Shown one piece after another: positions 1 to 24,603 of a stretch of DNA of 64,000 nucleotides. Every line of letters begins with the position of its first letter. Within the stretch, counting starts at the first letter, position 1. The notes beneath the pieces were generated by a model. It was not told where the DNA came from and ran no database searches. It worked only from the letters and a program-made list of their open reading frames with translations. The translations under genes and the position numbers were made by a program. The stretch is from Bugula neritina (lineage: Eukaryota; Bryozoa; Gymnolaemata; Cheilostomatida; Bugulidae), in NCBI GenBank assembly GCA_964035545.1, contig OZ037767.1, forward strand, positions 15,991,498 through 16,055,497, read 5' to 3'.

Positions 1-3000
1 CGTATCGCTAAGAATAGCCTGAGGGGTTACGAAGCACTCGACGTGAACTGGCTGCAGTCTCGCGTGTGTGAGGTAAGAGTGTACAAAGTCGAGCAGTGAG
101 ATAAGAGTTGACAAGTCATATGTAGAGTGCTATAAGATAGGAAATAGTTATCACTAGTAGCTTGCTATGAATGAGTAACGCATATAATACAAATATATAC
201 ATTAAACCATACTAGGCATATAATATATTTCAATATAACATAATATATCACATTAAATATCACATGAATTTTGTGGTAAATATTTTTTTTAAAGCCACCT
301 ACATTTTTTTAAAGCAAATTATTTTCAGTATTGAAGGTATTTTATAAAAGTTCGAATTTGCTGTATTTTATTGACCACCAAGCTAAGAAATTGAGCTAGA
401 TATAAATAACTATTACGCAGAGACAAACAGACAGACAGAGGTAAATAACTGCTGAATGTCTGGTAGACACACTCACATGTTCAGAATATAATTCCAGAAA
501 GTTCCGTACGCTTTTCATGGCCATACTATATACTGAGTCTATTAGACCAGAAACCTGAGTCCAGTCTAGAGCAGGAGATGGGGCTTCAGTAACACCACCC
601 GTAGTTGAATCACTACACCACAAGAGTTACAGGCTATTTTTAGCAAAAATTCAATTAAAATGACAAACAAACAAATATTGCGAGGGATAAACAGAGCTGA
701 ACAAACCAGAAAATAATGCGGATAACAGTTAATTCAATTTTAGACCAGTGGGGTGACAATTATTTTAAAATGAAGGAAAAAGGCAACCATTAGCAAAGTA
801 CACAGCTTTGAGTGAATTCGATTTCAAACTTCATAAGTCCACCACACCAATGCTAACAGCTTTATACACTCTCAGCTGGTATAGAATATAACTATTCTTT
901 CATAGATACAAGTAAATCTAAGGTAAATGCAATATATTTAGAGCTTTACTAAGTCCACAGAGTAAAGTATTCTACCTGAAATGTACAGTTTTCTTTCTCT
1001 TGCCTGTATCTGTGGCAGTAGTAGCATCAGCAGCAGAAAGGAGTGAAGTCAGCAGACAGACTAGAGCTACTATGATACTATCATCTGTTTCTACCTGCAG
1101 TCTAGTAATCAGACTAGGACGAAGGATGATGTAGTGTTCACAGCCTAGGCCGTACAGGACCAGTGTCCTCCATGTTAACAGGGATTCCACCATCAGCTTA
1201 GAGTACACAACTCCAAACTCACTGCGGAAATACAACCATAATTATATGGAATTAATCATGAATTAGTTTGTATATAAGAGTGATCAGTGAGAAATGTCTA
1301 ATTAACGAAAATAACAGGTGAGAATTTGTATCTTACGAGCACATGAAACCATTTGTGGTGCTAATAATAAAACAGTGTTACTTTATAGTTGAGCAATCTC
1401 ACACCCTAAAGCTAATGTATCACGGAAATATAATCATTATAAAATAATGTACATTATATAGAAAAGGCATATCCAGAGGTGCAGCCCTATAAAAATATTT
1501 CCACATATTTTGTAATAGAAAAGAATTTTTAGCTATTGTCTTCTCTTGTTAGATATACATTAAAGCGCTTAAAACAAAGCAACTAGGATATTTTAAACAA
1601 TGGCTCCTCAATACAATACACACAGTACCTCGGGTCCGTGGATGACACATATCGCATTATTCTCTCCATTAGTCCATGTCTTGCAATGAGATCTACGGCC
1701 ATGTTTCTACCAGACGCACAGAGACATCGAGCAAATCGCATCGCCTCTACCAAAGGCTTCCCATGGCCACATTCATCATTTTCTAGAATATATTGTGAGT
1801 TGATGACTGTCACAGCAACAGTTTGGTTACTATAGCAACAGGTTGGTTACTATAGCAACAGTTTGGTTACTACAGCAATAGATTGAAAGCATTAGCATAA
1901 TACATTATAAAAATAAAGGTAAGATTTTAAGGTTTGATTGGGTTAATAAGAGTTCATTGTTGGAAAATAAACAAAGCAGCAAGTTTATGAAAAGTTGTTT
2001 TTATTAAAGCACTTGACAAAGTTGCACAACATAGTTAGAGTATTCAACACACATAGAGTTGTTACAGTAATACGACAGGCATAATTACAGTAATACGATA
2101 CGAACCTGCTAGAGGAGTGAATGACATCGGAAGGAACTCCTCAAACACCACGTTGAGAAGCCGTGGAGTGCGGGAGAGTTTATATGACGTCTCTGATGAT
2201 GTCATCATTCGACACAAGATGTCTAACAACAAATATTCCCAGAAATAGACCAATAGCAATTTGACAGAAGAGCTCTACTGGGAACAAATGTGTCATACAC
2301 AAAGAAAAACGAGTCATGATACAAAATGAGTTTAGGGCATTAGGTAAAAACACTGACCTAGTATTTGAGAGCAGACTACCAGCTGCGGGCGGATAACTTC
2401 TAAAATATATCTTAGTCGGGGCAGGAAGTCCATCAACAGCAGACCGGATATGACATCACGCTTAAGAACCTCTGCAATAGTAGTAGTAGTAACAGTGTCA
2501 GCAATACTAGGTCAGTAGTATATAGGTCAGTAGTATATAGTTGAGTAGTTTATAGGTCAGTAGTATATAGGTCATTGATATATAGGTCACTAGTATATAG
2601 GTCAGTAGTATATAGGTCTTAGTATATAGGTCAGTAGTATATAGGTCAGTAGTATATAGGTCAGTAGTATATAGGTTAGGAGTATATAGGTCAGTAGTAT
2701 ATAGGTCAGTAGTAGATAGGTCAGAAATATATAGTTGAGTCGTATATAGGTCAGTAGTATATAGGTCAGTAGTATATAGGTCAGTAGTTTATAGGTCAGT
2801 AGAGTCTACCAAGATACTGCTCTTCCTCTCTTTCAATGATCTCTTCTTCTGTAGTTGGAGGCGAGACATCAACAGCAACTAACTCTGGCACTAGATGTCC
2901 AGTCATCGAGCAACTCAGCAGTTCAAGTGATTTCTACAAACAACGTGACTTTGTAAAATTTACTCGATTTTAAACATTTTAAAAACAAAACAAACAATCC

Positions 3001-6000
3001 AAAAGTGAAAACTTAAATACAAGTTGATGATTACAAAAAGTGTTAAAAAATGCATTTGTTACTTTTCTAAGTTTACTTTCTGTATTTAATATTTACACAA
3101 AATGCATCACACCTAATCTTATGAAGACAAGATTAATGATACAGCAGCTGCAGAAGCTGATAAAATTATATAATAATAAACAACCTCTTTTTAAATATTT
3201 TTAAGGATGTTATAAGATAACACTAAGTAAAGTCCTAGAAACGCTTTTTATGATATCTACAAAATGGAAAAAATTCCCCAACAAAAATTTTGAAGTCAGT
3301 AAAATTATTGCTTTATTTTGATGAAACCATGCTAAATTTTTTATACCCGCTCACTCTAAATTAACGTTTACTCAACAATAGTCAGTTTTTTAGAGTATTG
3401 GAGATTATAGTTTGAGATTCACACTTCAATATCATGAGTATACGTCTGCACAGATGTTCTGCACACACGTCTGCACACAGACCTAGCAGCAGATGAGTGA
3501 CTACAGTCACTGAAAAAGGTAATCCATAGATGAGAGACATTCCTAGTACGAGCGTCAAAAGTTAGAGCTTCTATCACAGACTGACGTACCATGTAGTGAC
3601 TCAGTAGAGAGTAGTGACTCATTAGAGAGTAGTGACTCAGTAGAGAGTAGTGACTCAGTAGAGAGTAGTGACTGAGTAGAGAGTAATGACTCAGTAGAGA
3701 GTAGTGATGCAGTAAAGAGTAATGACTGAGTAGAGAGTAGTGACTCAGTAGAGAATAGTGACTCAGTATAGAGTAATGACTCAGTAGAGAGTAGTGATGC
3801 AGTAAAGAGTAATGACTGAGTAGAGAGTAATGACTCAGTAAAGAGTAGTGACTGAGTAGAGAGTAATGACTGAGTAGAGAGTAGTGACTCATTAGAGAGT
3901 AGTGACTCAGTGGAGAGTAATGACTCAGTAGAGAGTAGTGACTCAGTAGAGAGTAGTGACTGAGTAGAGAGTAATGACTCAGTAGAGAGTAGTGACTCAG
4001 TAGAGAGTAGTGACTGAGTAGAGAGTAGTGACTCAGTAGAGAGTAATGACTCAGTAGAGAGTAGTGACTCAGTAGAGAGTAGTGACTCAGTAGAGAGTAG
4101 TGACTCAGTAGAGAGTAATGACTCAGTAGAGAGTAGTGACTCAGTAGAGAGTAGTAACGTACCGTGTCTTGCTGCTGACAGAGAAGACTATGCCAGGCAT
4201 TCACGGCAGCGGCCACAACCAACTCTGACTTCTCATCTAGAGCATATCGCAGTAACAACACAATGTCAGCTTGTAGCAGTGAGTTGACAATAGAGTTATT
4301 GAGGAGGTAGAGATAATGTCCCGACTTGGCCTAAAATATGCGAGTTGAAAGCTCAGGCCACAAGAAGCATTTATAGTAAATTTCCTTAGTCTATGAGTGG
4401 AAACGCAAGTCTAATTAAAAAAAATTACAACAAATCCAAAAACTGATTCATAATGATTCACAAATCACATACTATGGGGAAACATTTAGCTTTCCATCAC
4501 ATGGTACACAAAAGCATTGACTGCATTGATTTCTACACTGTTAACAGAACCCTTTATACATAATATATATAACATATAAATAAGAGGTCTAGTATACTAT
4601 GACATGTATCAGATTACCTTCCCGAGAACATTGGACAGGGTAGCTAACGCTAACACCTTCTGTGCTGTATTGAGACTTCTAACTAATATGTACAGCTCCT
4701 CTAAGGTGTAACCTGCAGTTTCTGGCTCGTCGCCATGGTGATGGAGACCGGCTGCAGCGCCAACAGGCTCTTCGGGGTTGACGACTTTACCATTGAAATC
4801 AAAGCGGGCAGACAACTTCTCCTATGAAAAGACAATTCCGAAAGCAATAAAACATAATAGAAGTCAAATTCAGTTTTATGAGAAAAAAAGACAATAAGTT
4901 TTGTGATACACAATGTGTCACAAATTGGGGCGGAAAATCAAAATTATACGAAAAATTTCCCTGCAAAGTTTCTAAGCATAATTAATTGTCAAAACTTTAC
5001 ATCAAATTCGGAAGCAATTCTAAGTCAGTTGTTAGGCAAGCTCGTATAAATGTGAGTGCATTTCTGAAACTGTCAAAGTAGCCCCTGTTACAGGAAATAA
5101 CTTGAGTGATATTTTTAAAATTTACTTTAATTCCTTTCTTCTTTTTCTTGTGTTCATCGAGGGGTTTCAGCCATCTTAATTTCTCGTGTTCCAGCTGATC
5201 CATGTGCAGCCATTTGTCATCCAGTTTGAACGGAAGGTCAGAACTGCCTGAAATAATCCAATCAGAAGTCACATCACAAGTGAATAGCCAATCAGAAGTC
5301 ACATCACAAGTGACTAGCCAATCAAAAGTCACGTCACAAGTGAATAGCCAATCAGAAGTCACATCACAGGTGATAAACTAATTCGAAGTCATATTGCAAG
5401 TGAAAATCCAATCAAAAGTCATGTTACAGGGGAATATCCAATTAGAAATCATATCACAAGTGAATAATAGCATGCAGGAGCTTACAGTAACATAGAGCAC
5501 CATACTAACTATAAACAATAATCACATTGAACAGAAATTAGCACTAATAACTGAATCTTCAGCCTAGAGAAGTACAAAAATTTATTTTTGCTACAGCTAT
5601 AGCAAGTGGTTGCAGCAAATCAGAACAAACAACCTTGAACTTTATTCAGTAAGAAATGCTTTGGAACTTTGAAAAATTAAATAACAAAAATTTCCAAGAA
5701 AATATTAGGACTGGGACGTATATATTCGTATCAAATAATCTTTTGACAAAACATCCTGTATTTGATAGAATAGCTTTCAAAGACTCAAACTGAAAACATT
5801 TGCGAGCATGATTTGATAACTCCCAGCTTCTTCAACTATTTTGTTCTAAATATAAACTCTTAACTAATTAGAAACACAGACTGAGCAAAGCATTATATTT
5901 AGACACAAACCCTACTTGGTGGGGGGATTTTTTAGGCAACCAATCAGCTAGCGTGTAACACTGCAGGCAACCAATCAGCAAGAAGCAGCAGGTAGACAAT

Positions 6001-8496
6001 ACTCACTAATCGGGTCAACAATGTCCTTCTGTATAGTAGCAACAACTTCCTCTGAGCTGTCAGTTATTAAAGGGGCGGGGTTACTACCACCCGCTGTTGA
6101 TTCAAAGCTGACAGAAGGAGTTCCACTAGCTTTCTTACGGTTCTTCAGTTTCTCCAAGAGACTTGAGTCTGAAATCATAACCAAATAAATGTACCATTAT
6201 ACTACCAATACTAATATGTTATTAGTAGTAATAAAATACTACTAGTAATAAAATACTACTAATACTAATACATTACTAGTGCTAATATATTACTAGTAAT
6301 AAAATACTACTAATACTAATATATTACTAGTAAAAAATACTACTAGGAATAAAATACTACTAATACTAATATGTTATTAGTAGTAATAAAATACTACTAG
6401 TAATAAAATACTACTAATACTAATACATTACTAGTGCTAATATATTACTAGTAATAAAATACTACTAATACTAATATATTACTAGTAAAAAATACTACTA
6501 GGAATAAAATACTACTAATACTAATATGTTATTAGTAGTAATAAAATACTACTAGTAATAAAATACTACTAATACTAATATGTTCCTAGTAATAAAATAC
6601 TACAAGTAATGATATACTACTAGTAATACTATATTACTAGTGCTAACATACTACTAGAAAGTAGGAATGATCTACTACTAGTAATAACAGATGACTAATA
6701 CTAATAAATTAGATTCTCAAAAATCTTTGAATAAGATATGATTTTATTTGGTGCTCAAAATAATTTAGAAAAAAGCAAACTTTTTAGTACCCTTAAAAAG
6801 CTAACAAAAATCTCTATAAAAGAAATTGAGATGGTAATGTTTAAAGAAATCTATCCTAAAGTCATCATGTGTATTCCAGCAAGGCACAATCTAAATACTT
6901 TTTAGTATACATGTGATTTTATGCTGCGTAGTCTATTAACAGATCATGTTTCTTCACTACAACTAAGCCTGACCTTCACTCTATACACAAGTGAACTATA
7001 AAACACATACCAAACATGGCAGCCAGTTTCTTCTGTTGTTCAATGATCTCTTCATGAGACATGCTTGATATCTTTTCTTCATTTTCTTTAGAGATTTCCA
7101 TCATCATCTGTTGGAGGTCATTGGCTGTACTGACTGTGAGATGTTCAGCTGTGGACAGACTGGTGCTGGCTAGAAATCACAAGACACAATTAATACCACA
7201 TACTTTAATTAGTTACCTCCTTGTGATATTCAAAGATGATACTCAAAGGTTTTCTGCCATTTAGCACTCTTGGAGTTATTAAAATTTATTGAACCTCTCA
7301 GCACAAAGATTTGGGCATGGCAAAAATGCTTAAAAGACGCATTATGTGAAGCTAAATAATAATTTTTTAGAATTTTCTTTCTTGAACATTGTAAAATATA
7401 TTTTAAAATGTACAAAGTCTTTTATTTTGGTTAGAATAAACAACACAAAAAGATCTGAGGGAGACAACTTTGAATAAACTTTGCACCTGCTGGTTTATTT
7501 ATAGCTGTTTTAACTCCTTGTTTGTTCTTCAACATCATCTGCTGCATAAAAAGACTCTTTTTCTTTGGTCTGGTGGCTTTAGAATTGGGAGGGGGGTCTG
7601 CCGAGGCAGACAGTAGCTCAGGGGGTAGCCTGGGTGCCACAGGAAATCCTTGAGTAAACTTTGATGGGGGAGATACACTTCTCAAGAATGCAGACACATT
7701 AGATTTCTCCTTCAATATAAACTCACCAATGACAACAGGAGTATAACTGAGAAGTAGAACAGTGCATGATTTAGCAAAGAGTTAAATGATTTTATTAATG
7801 TTTTATGTTTATTTAAACTTTAGAATATGATTAAGAAAAGTGGATTTAAGATGTTGAAACTAGTAGAATAGTCTATAGGTTGACAAAATAACAAATTTAG
7901 TTTCTAAATTTACAAAATATAATGAACTGTAAAACAGTCAGTAAAGTTATACACCAACTCAGTGTTGGTAGACCATCTCTATGCTCTGAGATTTGGAACA
8001 CAGCAGATTCTAAAAGCTAAAATACACAAATAAAATGTTACATACCACAACTTGGCTCTGCATAACGTGAGTAGACACATCCATTGGTAGATCACCTGTT
8101 AACAACACCTAATCATAATACAAATCACTAGAAGCTACTTAAACATAAGTTGTAGATTGAATAAAACTCAAAAACTTCATCACTTTGAGTATAGAAAAAA
8201 CACAAAAATATGCACTTAGTTTTATTAACCAGCGCTAATTGTTTTAGTAGTTTACAAGTTAGCCTGATACCTTGTTCAGGTTGAGGTGTCACGCCCATTA
8301 GTTTGTCCTTGACCTCGTTTGTTTGACTGCTCACCTCTGGAGTTACGGGGGCTGGTTGAGGCCCATCCCCTACTCGACTAACTTTTGCCGAAGGAGCTCC
8401 ACTAGCCTGCTTTAAAAACTCTTCTTGAAAAGCAAGAAGGTCATAGTCTTCTTCGCCTCTTTTAGGCCGTCTAACAAACATTTGGTTAGACTCCAT
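1..8496 (-). CDS. RPAP1: RPAP1, RNA polymerase II-associated protein 1 (5' part; 3' end beyond the window)
   Basis: RPAP1 is a conserved factor that binds RNA polymerase II and helps its assembly or its coupling to Mediator. Exons in transcript order: 8496-8271, 8095-8046, 8016-7955, 7746-7487, 7169-7011, 6168-6007, 5247-5126, 4821-4618, 4330-4163, 2933-2810, 2471-2358, 2222-2106, 1782-1629, 1221-976, 612-477, 129-1. All junctions are GT-AG and reading phase is kept across every one (811 codons). Family hallmarks seen: N-terminal RPKRGEEDYDLLAFQEEFL; the RPAP1_N segment SHEEIIEQQKKLAAMFG in the 7169-7011 exon; the tryptophan motif KWLHMDQLEHEKLRW; the RPAP1_C segment ARFDFNGKVV then LHHHGDEPETAGYTLEEL; and further on DFLPRLRYILEV, EEFLPMSFTPL and CASGRNMAVDLI. 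The ATG at 8496 gives the expected family N-terminus. The protein continues off the left edge (the human protein is about 1.4 thousand residues). Exon 3 (8016-7955) is the least conserved and least certain. Confidence 0.95.
1783..1890. repeat. Three tandem X-box-like units in RPAP1 intron 12
   Basis: Three roughly 21-bp copies of a unit containing GGTTACTATAGCAAC lie about 25 bases outside the splice acceptor of the exon at 1782-1629. The third copy has one change (TACAGCAA). The unit is a near-palindrome of the GTTRCY-NN-RGYAAC form bound by RFX proteins. Regulatory function is not shown. Confidence 0.6.
2508..2806. repeat. 15-bp minisatellite in RPAP1 intron 10
   Basis: About 19 imperfect copies of a unit reading ATAGGTCAGTAGTAT on the plus strand. 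The array starts within a few bases of the 5' splice site that ends the exon 2933-2810, so in transcript order it is the first thing in the intron. Confidence 0.9.
3597..4157. repeat. 18-bp minisatellite in RPAP1 intron 9, units carry TGACTCA
   Basis: About 31 copies of AGTAGAGAGTAGTGACTC, with variants that change TGACTCAG to TGACTGAG or TGATGCAG. It begins right after the donor that ends exon 4330-4163 (exon ACACG, intron GTACGT). The unit is divisible by three, so the minus strand has a long HYSLLS-repeat open frame continuous with the exon. The strong donor and the homology break there show that it is intron. Confidence 0.93.
5248..5462. repeat. 30-bp minisatellite with CCAATCA in RPAP1 intron 6
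   Basis: About six or seven copies of a unit containing CCAATCAGAAGTCACATCAC followed by AAGTGAATAG, decaying away from the gene. The innermost copy runs to within about 15 bases of the acceptor of the exon at 5247-5126. Confidence 0.88.
6190..6715. repeat. ACTACTAGTAATAAAAT-type array with a 155-bp higher-order period, RPAP1 intron 5
   Basis: Built from short TACTACTAGTAATA-like words. A longer block repeats with a 155-base step: the words starting at 6217, 6372 and 6527 continue identically, the third copy breaking off at about 6580. The array begins about 20 bases outside the acceptor of the exon 6168-6007. Confidence 0.88.
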
Positions 8497-10539
8497 TCCT
8501 CAATTTGACTACAAGAATTTAGTCACATATTATTTTAAACTTCATGCTTTAGTCTCATCTATTAAGAGAAGGCACCAAACTGCTTATTCTTATACTCAGA
8601 TTTATTGTCATGACCTGAAGGTGACCTTGAATAATGTGACATCATATTTTATGCTATACATACTTACAACTGAGTTGTGGCACTAATGCCACAAAATCAA
8701 ATTTTCAATTGAACGAAGCCAACAGTAATATATACAATTATTATGAGCAACTCGGTAATAAATTTCAATAAATATATTTACAATAATTCAAATTGTATTG
8801 GGTATCAAAATAAAGAAACAAAATTGTGGTAAAGATATATATAAATGATATTGATGAGTCAAACTTAACATCAATATGAATAGTAAATTCGTTCCCAATC
8901 ACCACTGTAACTATCAATATTAATATTTCCATGTATTGAGCTGTACTCATCGTTGCAAAATCACCATAGGCTAATTTTATGCATATATTAGGTTGAATTA
9001 TCAAGTGATTTGCCTGTCCCACCTATTATACTCATACTGATACTGTCTAACTCTATCTGTTTAACCTCATGAGAATGATACACAGCCAAGCCTTGGAAGT
9101 TATTATTCTGATTTTGCCAATTTGTCAAAATGCATTTCTACTAGTCAGTTACACTTGCTATTAGTGCTACTAATTATTATCACTAAAACTAAATTTAATA
9201 ACTAATTACTATTAATATTAGTAATAGTAATTATACTCATCAGAGTAAAGTCACATTAATATATTTAATATTTTAAGTTTATATTACATTTATATTTTAG
9301 TTAAACTAGTTTTATTTTGACTTATTATAGCTATTACTGTAATTTATTAACTATAAGTACGGCAGCACCTACTACTCAATAGGTTAAGTTTAGGTGTAAT
9401 CTTTATCTTACCGGTACTGTTAGTGTTAAATTACTGTTAATTCTTCAACAAAATAATTATTCAGGGATACAGCAAATATGCTGCATTAACTAGTACTACT
9501 AATATTACTAATAAAACTTGAAGTCAATCACTTAAACCTAAAGACTAAAGTCAGTCCAAAACTTAGAGAGTTTTAGTTTAACTTCAAGTTATTGTTACTG
9601 TTAGGCAGTAACCTCTTGGCTCTTACCTCTTCCGTAAACTGGAAAGTGTCAACTAAAGTTAAAAATGACCACAATCAACGATCATAATCATAATAATAAT
9701 CATAATGATCTAATCATTATAATTATCATAATCATAATGATCATGCTACTGATAATCTAAAGCTAAAAGTAAATCATAATCTTAAACTGAGTTAAAGTTA
9801 ATGAAAATCGTAATGATATTTTATTATTATACTTCCTTTCAAAGTTATACATGTTAAAGTCTTATATTTATTTTCAGACTTATGCTTACAGTTGAGCTAT
9901 ATATACAATCGTATCTAGTTCTATGCTGTTGCAAATACTTCAGACACACTTATATTTGCTAATATTATAATATTAATGTAATATTTATAATTATTCAGAT
10001 GAACATAAACATGAGTTGTGAGCTAAATGAGAAAGGAAATTGCAAATATTGCGTATTAATAGAATCGCGATAGTAGCGAATAGAGAAGTAATATTTTAAT
10101 TATTGTCTCTACGAATCCAACAAATTCAACATTCCAACACTCTAATAACTTTTGTATTTATATTCATAAATACCTCAATATACCAAAATTGTTATATTGT
10201 ATTTTCAACAAACTTTTATAACCAATTTTTTTTAAATTATAATATTATAACATTTCTATAATATTTTAGTGTTTGCAATTTAGGTGTTATTGGGGAGCCA
10301 CGCCTACTAAAACCTTTTAGCCTGTGCTTTCAGAAAGTTGCTAAAACTAGAACTCGGATAATAATAACTTTATCAAATAAGTTTTCCCGGATTTTGCGAG
10401 CTTGAACTTTTTCTTGCAAGCCGTGGCACGAGTCCACAGTCCAACACCTTACATGCTCAGGCCCACACCAAAACTAAAGGTAACAGTTTGAGTTACTGAA
10501 ACCTAGGAGTAGGAGATTTTATTGATTCTTCTTGCTACA
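8497..10539. other. Intergenic, divergent upstream region of RPAP1 and MTHFD1
   Basis: Very AT-rich spacer between two genes transcribed away from each other. It holds ATAATCATAATGAT-type simple sequence near 9690-9750 and short AAAGTAAAAGT runs near 10630. I see no convincing open frame, RNA gene or TATA box. Confidence 0.6.
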
Positions 10540-22845
<12,306 letters not shown>

Positions 22846-24603
22846 ACGCCCATCTTATAGATGACTGCTTCATTGAACTACGCCATTCTAATTCTCATAC
22901 ACTTTTGTTATCAGTAAGAGTAGAAATACTAGTTTCTTCATCATTTCTTTTGATTAAATAATTAAGGCCATATTACAAGCAGTTGTTTTTAAATTTTATA
23001 CATTTGATTCACTTTGAGAACTAGCTTTAACAATTTCTAATTTTATATCATCAACAATTAATATGTTATGTGCCTAGTCAACTTGTTGAAATATATTCTG
23101 TTATATCTGTTCAATTTTTTGTTTCATAAACTATAGAGGTATGGTCTGGTCATGTGACCACCTACACTGGACAGTTCAACTCTCAGCCGGTGATGATTAT
23201 ACTAACTAAATGATGCATAGCCCTAGTCAGAGCACACAACTCCTATTTTACTTCCTTGCTAAAATGTTGTATAGAAAACTTGATGTTTTATAACCTTCAG
23301 ATTATGTGAGACTATATATACTAAAATTATTAAAACTTATGCCAAGATATGCACATATAAAATTTATAGCTTTACTACAAATGATAGGTTAGCAAAGATT
23401 AGTACGAAAATTTGAAATTTTTAAGCAAGAAACTGCTGCATTTCAGTTACCTGTTCTCTACTATAAATGTGAATTCAGCTCCCCTATATTTTCCCTTCCT
23501 CAAAGACTGCTACAGTTTATCATTCTTTTAAATCCCAGAGCCTGTAATGGCTGATGTGAAAACTGCTACACTTCAATCAAATCGTCTTCTCGTCAGTTTT
23601 TCCTCTTTTCCCTTGGTATGTTCGATTGATATATTGTCAGCCGAACGACCTTGAAAGTTCATGGCTTAACAAAGAAGCTTGTGGTGAATTGGAAACTTAT
23701 TTTTATTTTGACCAAAATTCAGTGGATGTACACCTTAAAATTTTTTCACTGAAAGTTATTCTACATTAGCAAATGAATATTGGTCAGAAAATGACTCATT
23801 AATTGGCTCCAACTGTCTCATCTTCTGAACAGTACCTTTTTATCGTACATTACTTTTAGTACACAGTCTGGCTGTTACTGTGTCCCGTAATTATCCAAAT
23901 ATTAGTTCTTAGGCTAGGTTATCGCATCATATAAGCTTGGGATCCTGGGATAGCGGACATTCCCGGATGAATTCTCATGTTTTGTTGGGAGAGCATGGAG
24001 TTCCGGAACATACCTATCAACATGTGCTGTGATAGTTTATTTCATCGTAAGTTATAAGAGCCTGTTTTATGGATCAGACTCACGATCCCAAAACAGATGG
24101 AAAAATGAGACTGTTTTGGGCTAAGAGATGCTCTGATCGAATTCAGTGCTTACAGAAGTTTAGTAATACAATTAATTTGAATCTGCACATTGCCATATGT
24201 GGTTTTAAAGATAGTTCAAACTTGCATTTCTCAGAATTTCTGATTTACTACTCTCACTCAAATTATTCTTGCTTTGACACCAATTGTAGTTAATAACCAA
24301 GTAAGTTTTTTAATTCTAGGTATTACTGAATTAAATTAAAATTAATAATGCAGCAAATAATTGACTAAATACTCTGAGCAACTGTTCAACTCAATAGTCA
24401 CCAGTTAATTAGATAGTCACTGACTCAGTCATTGAAAGCATTTAGGAGCAGTAGGGAAGAAATTGAGATAGCCCAAGTTCTTAAATTTTATTAAAATTTG
24501 GTTTGGGGCACGAGTTTAAATTTTCGCGATAACGTAACTTCTTATGCTACATTTCTAATCTGAAACGCAGGCTTTTCTCAATTTCTCCATTACTGCACCT
24601 ACC
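22846..24603. other. 3' flanks of MTHFD1 and the tetraspanin gene (convergent)
   Basis: Holds the MTHFD1 3' UTR, with a possible ATTAAA poly(A) signal at 22953-22958, and the tetraspanin 3' UTR, with an AATAAA on the minus strand at 24492-24487 about 110 bases past its stop. No other gene is supported. A 75-codon open frame at 24069-24293 looks like chance. Confidence 0.55.

Noticed and set aside
1-71. Plus-strand exon-like frame ending in GAG-GTAAGAG
   Set aside because: The minus strand offers a better reading: an acceptor (CTATCTTATAG) at 130, phase 0 and an open frame to the window edge that continues RPAP1.
3419-4261. 280-codon open frame with (HYSLLS)n repeats on the minus strand
   Set aside because: RPAP1 homology stops exactly at a GTACGT donor and resumes at 2933; the repeat is an 18-bp intronic array with unit length divisible by three.
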